From: Streptomyces formicae
GTDB lineage: Bacteria > Actinomycetota > Actinomycetes > Streptomycetales > Streptomycetaceae
Direction: 5' to 3'
DNA length: 64,000 nt
Assembly: GCF_022647665.1 (NCBI RefSeq)
Contig: NZ_CP071872.1
Span: 6,944,001-7,008,000 of the forward strand
The position numbers and the translations under genes were made by a program. Positions 59,126-64,000 of this stretch are shown here, in pieces; position 1 is the stretch's first letter; the number at the start of each line of letters is the position of its first letter. The notes under the pieces were generated by a model, which did not search any database, was not told the origin of the DNA, and saw nothing but the letters and a program-made list of their open reading frames with translations.

Positions 59126-60211
59126 TCATGACGAGTCCCGGACGACCAGCTCGGTGGGGAGCACCAACTGGGGCCGCTCCCGTGTGCCCTGCGCGGCGAT
59201 CTGGCGGAGCAGCAGGCCGGCCATCGCGCGGCCCATCTCCTCGATCGGCTGGCGCACGCTGGTGAGGGCCGGGTCCATATGGCGCGCGACGGCGGAGTCG
59301 TCGAAGCCGACGAGAGCGATGTCGTCCGGTATACGGCGGCCCGACTCGCGCAGGACCTGGCGGGCGCCTGCCGCCATGACGTCGGAGGCGGCGAAGACGG
59401 CGTCGAGGGACGGGCGGCGTTCCAGCAGGGTCCGCATGGCGCGGCGGCCGCCCTCCTCGGTGAAGTCGGCGGGGGCGATGAGCTGTTCGTCGGGGGCGAG
59501 GCCCGCGGCGGCGAGGGCCTGGCGGTAACCGTCGAGGCGGCACTGGGCGCCGTACACGTCGAGCCGGCCGGTGATCGTCGCGATGGTGCGGCGGCCGCGC
59601 GAGAGCAGGTGGGCGACGGCCGCGCGGGCGCCCTCGGTGTTGTCGGAGTCGACGGCGGCGAGCGGTTCGCCGGCCGAGCGGCGGCCGCTGATGACGGCCG
59701 GGATCCTGAGCTGCTCCAGCAGGTCGGGCAGGGGGTCGTCGGCGTGCACGGAGACCAGCAGGACGCCGTCCACCCGGTCGGCCGCGAGGTACTGGGCGAG
59801 CCTGCGGCGCTCCCGGTCCGAGCCGGCGAAGGTCAGCAGCAGCTGCATGTCGGTGTCGGCGAGCGCCGCGCCGACACCCCGGACGATGTCTGAGAAGTAC
59901 GGCTCGGCGAAGAAGCGGGCCTCGGGCTCGGGGACGACGAGGGCGATGGCGTCGGTGCGGTTGGCCGCGAGCGCGCGGGCCGCGCGGTTGGGTACGTAAC
60001 CGAGCTCGGCGACGGCCGCCTCGACGGCGGCCCGGGTCTCGTCGCTGACGCGGGGTGAGCCGTTGATCACCCGGGAGACCGTGCCGCGGCCGACACCGGC
60101 GCGGGCGGCGACCTCTTCCAGGGTCGGTCTGCCCCCGCTCCTGCCTCCGGACCGGACGCCGGCGCCGCCGATGCCGACCGCCCGGACACCGGTTTTCCGG
60201 CGATCCACCAT
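59126..60211 (-). CDS. cebR: LacI-family repressor CebR of cellobiose use
   Basis: A 361-aa LacI-type repressor. The HTH reads PTLEEVAARAGVGRGTVSRV followed by INGSPRVSDET; a periplasmic-binding-like sensor domain follows. It is divergent from the cebEFG genes with a perfect CebR box between them, so it represses cello-oligosaccharide uptake and is released by cellobiose, as known for CebR. The ATG at 60211 has GGGGAGG 5 nt upstream; an ATG at 60232 would be further from it. Confidence 0.94.
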   Translation of the reverse strand: MVDRRKTGVRAVGIGGAGVRSGGRSGGRPTLEEVAARAGVGRGTVSRVINGSPRVSDETRAAVEAAVAELGYVPNRAARALAANRTDAIALVVPEPEARFFAEPYFSDIVRGVGAALADTDMQLLLTFAGSDRERRRLAQYLAADRVDGVLLVSVHADDPLPDLLEQLRIPAVISGRRSAGEPLAAVDSDNTEGARAAVAHLLSRGRRTIATITGRLDVYGAQCRLDGYRQALAAAGLAPDEQLIAPADFTEEGGRRAMRTLLERRPSLDAVFAASDVMAAGARQVLRESGRRIPDDIALVGFDDSAVARHMDPALTSVRQPIEEMGRAMAGLLLRQIAAQGTRERPQLVLPTELVVRDSS

Positions 60212-60304
60212 GCCCGCCTCCCCGCGTTCCATTGGCCCAGAACATTACGCGTCGGGTGCCTTGACACCCCTTCGGGCAGCCGCGACCCTTCAACACATCA
60301 CGAA

Positions 60305-60318
60305 TGGGAGCGCTCCCA
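60305..60318. promoter_or_regulatory. CebR operator
   Basis: TGGGAGCGCTCCCA is an exact match to the 14-bp palindromic CebR box. It lies between cebR and cebE, about 118 bp upstream of the cebE start. Confidence 0.95.
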
Positions 60319-60435
60319 CCGTACCTGACTCATACAGGACCCGCACGTTCCCCGCCCGAGCCGCATGCACCAACGAACGGGACGAGCACGCCAGTTGGCC
60401 GGGGGGTCGGCACGTCAGGGCACTAGGAGGACTCA

Positions 60436-61749
60436 ATGCGCAAGGCCGTAATCCTCGCGGTCGCCGCAGTGCTCGGCGCCGGGCTGCTGGCCGGCTGTGC
60501 CGAGGACAGCGACACACCCGCCGGCAGCAGTTCGCAGGGCGGGGGCGACGACAAGGGCAAGATCACGCTCACGGTGGGGGTCTTCGGTGCCTTCGGGCTC
60601 AAGGAGGCCGGGCTCTACGACGAGTACATGAAGCTCAACAAGAACGTCGTCATCCAGCAGACCTCCATCGAGCGCAACGAGAACTACTACCCGCAGCTCC
60701 TCACCCACCTGGGCACCGGCAGCGGACTCGCCGACATCCAGGCCGTCGAGGTCAACAACATCGCCGAGATCACCGCGACGCAGGCGGACAAGCTCGTCGA
60801 CCTGGGCAAGACCGACGGCGCCGGCAAGGACGACTTCCTGCCCTGGAAGTGGGCGCAGGCCACGAACAAGGACGGGAAGACGGTCGGTCTCGGCACCGAC
60901 ATCGGTCCGCAGGGCATCTGCTACCGCAAGGACCTGTTCGCCAAGGCCGGGCTGCCCACCGACCGCGAGGCCGTCGGCAAGCTCTGGGCGGGCGACTGGA
61001 ACAAGTACCTGGAGACAGGGAAGCAGTTCAAGGCGAAGGCCCCGAAGGGAAGCGCCTTCGTCGACTCCGCGGCCGGCGTCATGAACGCGATCAACGGCAG
61101 CAGCGCCGAGCGGTTCTACGACGCGAACGGCCAGATCATCTACAAGACGAACCCGACGGTGAAGCAGGCCTTCGACACCGCCGCGGCCTTCGCGACCGAG
61201 GGGCTGTCGGGCAAGCTCCAGCAGTTCACGCCCGCCTGGGACCAGGGCTTCTCCAACGGCACCTTCGCCACGGTCTCCTGCCCCGCCTGGATGCTCGGCT
61301 ACATCCAGGACAAGGCGGGCGACGCCGGCAAGGACAAGTGGGACGTCGCCCAGGCCCCGAAGCCCAGCAACTGGGGCGGCTCGTTCCTGATCGTCCCCGA
61401 GGCGGGCAAGAACAAGGCCGAGGCGGCGAAGCTCGCGGCCTGGCTGACCGCACCCGAGCAGCAGGCGAAGCTCTTCGAGAAGCGCGGCAGCTTCCCGAGC
61501 GCCTCCGCGGCGTACTCGCTGCCCAGCGTGTCCGGCGCCAAGCACCCGTACTTCGCGAACGCCCCGATCGGCGAGATCTTCTCGCAGGCCGCCCAGGGCA
61601 TTCCCGTGGCCCCCGTCGGCCCGAAGGACCTGGTCATCGCGCAGAACCTGGGAGACATCGGCATGCTCCAGGTCGACCAGAAGGGCAAGTCCGCGAAGGA
61701 AGGCTGGGACGCGGCCGTCAAGGCCATCGACAACGCCCTGGACCAGTGA
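60436..61749 (+). CDS. cebE: Cello-oligosaccharide-binding lipoprotein CebE
   Basis: A 437-aa ABC solute-binding lipoprotein. It has a signal peptide (AVILAVAAVLGAGLLAGC) with lipobox LAGC, so it is anchored outside the membrane. It is a class I sugar-binding protein (KITLTVGVFGAFGLKEAG, then GSFPSASAAYSLPSV). It captures cellobiose and cellotriose for CebFG and a shared MsiK-type ATPase encoded elsewhere. AGGAGG lies 8 nt upstream. It is first in the operon, under the CebR box. Confidence 0.95.
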   Translation: MRKAVILAVAAVLGAGLLAGCAEDSDTPAGSSSQGGGDDKGKITLTVGVFGAFGLKEAGLYDEYMKLNKNVVIQQTSIERNENYYPQLLTHLGTGSGLADIQAVEVNNIAEITATQADKLVDLGKTDGAGKDDFLPWKWAQATNKDGKTVGLGTDIGPQGICYRKDLFAKAGLPTDREAVGKLWAGDWNKYLETGKQFKAKAPKGSAFVDSAAGVMNAINGSSAERFYDANGQIIYKTNPTVKQAFDTAAAFATEGLSGKLQQFTPAWDQGFSNGTFATVSCPAWMLGYIQDKAGDAGKDKWDVAQAPKPSNWGGSFLIVPEAGKNKAEAAKLAAWLTAPEQQAKLFEKRGSFPSASAAYSLPSVSGAKHPYFANAPIGEIFSQAAQGIPVAPVGPKDLVIAQNLGDIGMLQVDQKGKSAKEGWDAAVKAIDNALDQ

Positions 61750-61754
61750 CCGGT

Positions 61755-62765
61755 ATGGCGAGTGACGCAACAGCCGCCGCGCCCTCCCTGGGGGAGGAGG
61801 GCGCGGCCCCGGCGCGGCCCCCGCGGCAGGACGTCGCAGGGGACGAACGACGCCGTGAGCGGCGCAGCCGCCGGTACCGGCGGGACGTGCGGTGGAGCCC
61901 GTACGCCTTCGTCGCGCCGTTCTTCGCGTTCTTCGCGGCCTTCGGGCTCTTCCCGCTGCTCTACACGGGCTGGGCCAGCCTGCACCGGGTGGAGCTGACG
62001 GCGCCGAACGACATGGAGTGGGTGGGACTGCGCAACTTCAGCAGGCTGCTGGAGGACGAGTTCTTCTGGAACGCGCTGCAGAACACCGTCACCATCGGGC
62101 TGATCTCCACCGTGCCGCAGCTGCTCATGGCGCTCGGCCTCGCGCATCTGCTCAACTACCGGCTGCGCGGCTCGATGTTCTTCCGGGTCGCCGTCCTCAC
62201 TCCGTACGCGACGTCGGTGGCCGCGGCGACCCTCGTCTTCGTGCTGCTCTTCGGACGCGACTACGGGATGATCAACTGGGCGCTGGGGCTGGCCGGTATC
62301 GACGCCGTCGACTGGCAGAACGGCACCTGGACCTCACAGATCGCGGTCTCCACGATCGTCATCTGGCGCTGGACGGGCTACAACGCGCTGATCTACCTCG
62401 CGGCGATGCAGTCGATACCCGACGACCTGTACGAGTCGGCGGCGCTCGACGGGGCCTCACGCTGGCAGCAGTTCGTGCATGTGACCGTCCCGTCGCTGCG
62501 GCCGACCATCCTCTTCACCTGTGTGGTGTCGACGATCGGCGCCACCCAGCTGTTCGGCGAACCACTGCTGTACAACGGGGCCGCGGGCGCGACAGGGGGC
62601 GCGGAGCACCAGTTCCAGACGCTCGGGCTCTATCTGTACGAGCAGGGCTGGGTGAACCTGCATCTCGGCCGGGCCTCGGCGATCGCCTGGGCGATGTTCC
62701 TGATCCTGCTGGTGATCGGCGCCGTGAACTGGCTGCTCGTCCGCCGGCTCCGCAAGAGCGTGTAG
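61755..62765 (+). CDS. cebF: Cello-oligosaccharide ABC permease CebF
   Basis: A 336-aa permease with about six hydrophobic helices (AFVAPFFAFFAAFGLFPLLY is the first) and a 45-residue charged N-terminal tail. The ATPase-contact EAA loop reads ESAALDGASRWQQFVHVTVP. It pairs with CebG. The ATG at 61755 starts 5 nt after cebE; a GTG at 61746 overlaps the cebE stop and is a plausible alternative. Confidence 0.93.
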   Translation: MASDATAAAPSLGEEGAAPARPPRQDVAGDERRRERRSRRYRRDVRWSPYAFVAPFFAFFAAFGLFPLLYTGWASLHRVELTAPNDMEWVGLRNFSRLLEDEFFWNALQNTVTIGLISTVPQLLMALGLAHLLNYRLRGSMFFRVAVLTPYATSVAAATLVFVLLFGRDYGMINWALGLAGIDAVDWQNGTWTSQIAVSTIVIWRWTGYNALIYLAAMQSIPDDLYESAALDGASRWQQFVHVTVPSLRPTILFTCVVSTIGATQLFGEPLLYNGAAGATGGAEHQFQTLGLYLYEQGWVNLHLGRASAIAWAMFLILLVIGAVNWLLVRRLRKSV

Positions 62766-62774
62766 GGGGCTGAT

Positions 62775-63656
62775 GTGCTGACGACGATGACGACGACCAC
62801 GGCGCCACCGCGCCGCGGGCGCAAGGGGGCCGGGCGGCAGCTGCACGGCGGGAAGATCACCTACGCGGTCCTGGTCCTGTTCACCGTGGGCTCGCTCTTT
62901 CCCCTGGTGTGGACGGCGATCGCGGCGTCCCGCACCAGCGGCCGGCTCGCGCAGACTCCCCCGCCCTTCTGGTTCGGCGGCAATCTCTTCCGGAACCTGG
63001 AGATCGCCTGGACCGATGCCAACATGGGCACGGCGCTGCTCAACACCACTGTGGTCGCGGGGTCGGTCGCGGCCGGCACGGTGTTCTTCTCCACGCTCGC
63101 CGGCTTCGCCTTCGCCAAACTCCGCTTCCGCTTCAAGAACCTCCTCCTGCTGCTCGTGATCGGCACGATGATGGTCCCTCCGCAGCTCAGCGTCGTACCG
63201 CTGTACATGGTGATCGCCGAGCTGTCCTGGACGGACCAGTTGCAGTCGGTCATCCTGCCCACCCTCGTCAGTGCCTTCGGCGTGTTCTTCATGCGCCAGT
63301 ACCTGAGCGAGGCGCTCCCGACCGAGCTGATCGAGGCGGCCCGGGTCGACGGGGCGAGCAGCTGGCGCGTGGTCTGGCACGTCGTCTTCCCGGCGGCGCG
63401 GCCCGCGATGGCGGTCCTCGGCATGCTGACCTTCGTGATGGCCTGGAACGACTTCTTCTGGCCGATCATCGCGCTGACCCAGAACGGCAGCCCCACCGTG
63501 CAGGTGGCGCTGACCGGGCTCGGCCGCGGCTACATCCCCGACCAGTCGGTGATCATGGCCGGTGCGCTGCTGGGCACCCTGCCGCTGCTCATCGCCTTCG
63601 TGGTCTTCGGCAAGCAGATCGTCGGCGGGATCATGCAGGGCGCGGTCAAGGGCTGA
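62775..63656 (+). CDS. cebG: Cello-oligosaccharide ABC permease CebG
   Basis: A 293-aa permease with about six helices and the EAA loop EAARVDGASSWRVVWHVVFP. It forms the channel with CebF. GTG start at 62775 after AGGGGG; an ATG at 62787 is the alternative. No ATPase gene follows, consistent with a shared MsiK ATPase. Confidence 0.94.
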   Translation: MLTTMTTTTAPPRRGRKGAGRQLHGGKITYAVLVLFTVGSLFPLVWTAIAASRTSGRLAQTPPPFWFGGNLFRNLEIAWTDANMGTALLNTTVVAGSVAAGTVFFSTLAGFAFAKLRFRFKNLLLLLVIGTMMVPPQLSVVPLYMVIAELSWTDQLQSVILPTLVSAFGVFFMRQYLSEALPTELIEAARVDGASSWRVVWHVVFPAARPAMAVLGMLTFVMAWNDFFWPIIALTQNGSPTVQVALTGLGRGYIPDQSVIMAGALLGTLPLLIAFVVFGKQIVGGIMQGAVKG

Positions 63657-63699
63657 CATCGCCTCATCTCCTCCTTCCTCCGTATACGTACGCACATGT

Positions 63700-63713
63700 T
63701 GGGAGCACCTCCA
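63700..63713 (+). promoter_or_regulatory. Degenerate CebR-like box overlapping the bglC start
   Basis: TGGGAGCACCTCCA matches the CebR box except at two inner positions and ends on the A of the bglC ATG. Its GGGAG also serves as the ribosome binding site, so a bound repressor would cover the start codon. Confidence 0.5.
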
Positions 63714-64000
63714 TGTCCGAGTCCGAGTCCGAGTCCGAGTCCGAGTCCGCGACCGGGTCCGTGTCCGCGTCCGTCAGCTTTCCGCCCGGCTTCCTGTGGG
63801 GCACCGCCACCGCCGCGTACCAGATCGAAGGCGCCGTGCAGGAAAGCGGCCGCACGCCGTCGATCTGGGACACCTTCAGCCGTACACCCGGCAAGGTGGA
63901 GAACGGGGACACGGGCGATGTCGCCGTCGACCACTTCCACCGCAGCGCCGACGACGTCCGGATGATGGCGGACCTCGGCGTCAACGCGTACCGCTTCTCG
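63713..64000 (+). CDS. bglC: Beta-glucosidase BglC (GH1), partial at window end
   Basis: The first 96 codons of a GH1 beta-glucosidase that splits imported cellobiose. FPPGFLWGTATAAYQIEGAV followed by GRTPSIWDTFSRTPGKV is the GH1 N-terminal signature. It follows cebG by 56 nt. Codons 2-13 are six near-identical TCCGAG hexamers giving a Ser-Glu run, a microsatellite absent from the family core. The gene is cut off by the window edge. Confidence 0.94.
   Translation, partial: MSESESESESESATGSVSASVSFPPGFLWGTATAAYQIEGAVQESGRTPSIWDTFSRTPGKVENGDTGDVAVDHFHRSADDVRMMADLGVNAYRFS

Overview
This window reads as Streptomyces chromosome. Composition is very high in G+C, starts are often GTG or TTG behind GGAGG-type ribosome binding sites, and the order des cluster - hexosaminidase - glmS - adpA - orn - cebR/cebEFG/bglC matches, from general knowledge, the conserved core of S. 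coelicolor (SCO2780-2798 region). An IS element, several short CTAG-bounded repeats and a restriction/defence island are set into this core.

Layout. (1) 1-6.6 kb: a fused two-domain ABC exporter, a complete IS701-family element, a 256-bp CTAG-bounded MITE-like repeat, and a secreted class-A beta-lactamase-like serine hydrolase. (2) 6.7-12.8 kb: a thiamine-diphosphate enzyme, an agmatinase-family ureohydrolase, a sodium:solute symporter and a divergent PucR regulator, probably one guanidino-compound or amine utilisation locus. (3) 12.9-25.5 kb: a defence island with a possible SLATT-type 2TM protein, a YgjP/DUF45 metallopeptidase, type I restriction-modification genes (hsdR; hsdS; hsdM broken by a 2-nt deletion), RloB and RloA, and an XRE/DUF397 pair with two small genes lying between hsdR and hsdMS. 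(4) 25.7-30.7 kb: an acyl-CoA dehydrogenase and thioesterase II, another CTAG-bounded repeat, an alpha/beta hydrolase, a cation diffusion facilitator and a phosphatase-like protein. (5) 30.8-37.2 kb: leucine/isovalerate catabolism, namely a TetR regulator with two matching operators, both methylcrotonyl-CoA carboxylase subunits, HMG-CoA lyase and an isovaleryl-CoA-type dehydrogenase. (6) 37.3-44.6 kb: the desferrioxamine locus desE, siderophore-interacting reductase and desABCD, with iron boxes before desE and desA. (7) 44.6-51.5 kb: GH20 hexosaminidase with a DasR-like site, a DUF4429/SHOCT protein, glmS, a small Asp/Trp-rich secreted protein, an acetate transporter family protein and a universal stress protein. 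(8) 51.8-55 kb: a membrane protein, adpA with its TTA codon, a second MITE-like repeat, orn and tRNA-His. (9) 55-59 kb: a Nudix hydrolase, an NsdA-like HTH/TPR regulator facing small genes across a perfect 19-bp palindrome, and small conserved proteins. (10) 59-64 kb: cebR, cebEFG and the start of bglC, the cello-oligosaccharide uptake system, with a perfect CebR box.

The most unusual theme is the tetranucleotide CTAG. The IS701 element and three MITE-like repeats are all bounded by CTAG; in three cases the CTAG supplies the TAG stop codon of a neighbouring gene, and the IS carries a reading frame that ends in its own target duplication. Two perfect 26-bp palindromes are also centred on CTAG. 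The palindromic core of the MITEs recurs inside the coding sequences of desA and the thiamine-diphosphate enzyme, where it adds about a dozen in-frame codons. The other main point is the hsdM lesion, which should silence the type I system while hsdR, hsdS and the rlo genes stay intact.
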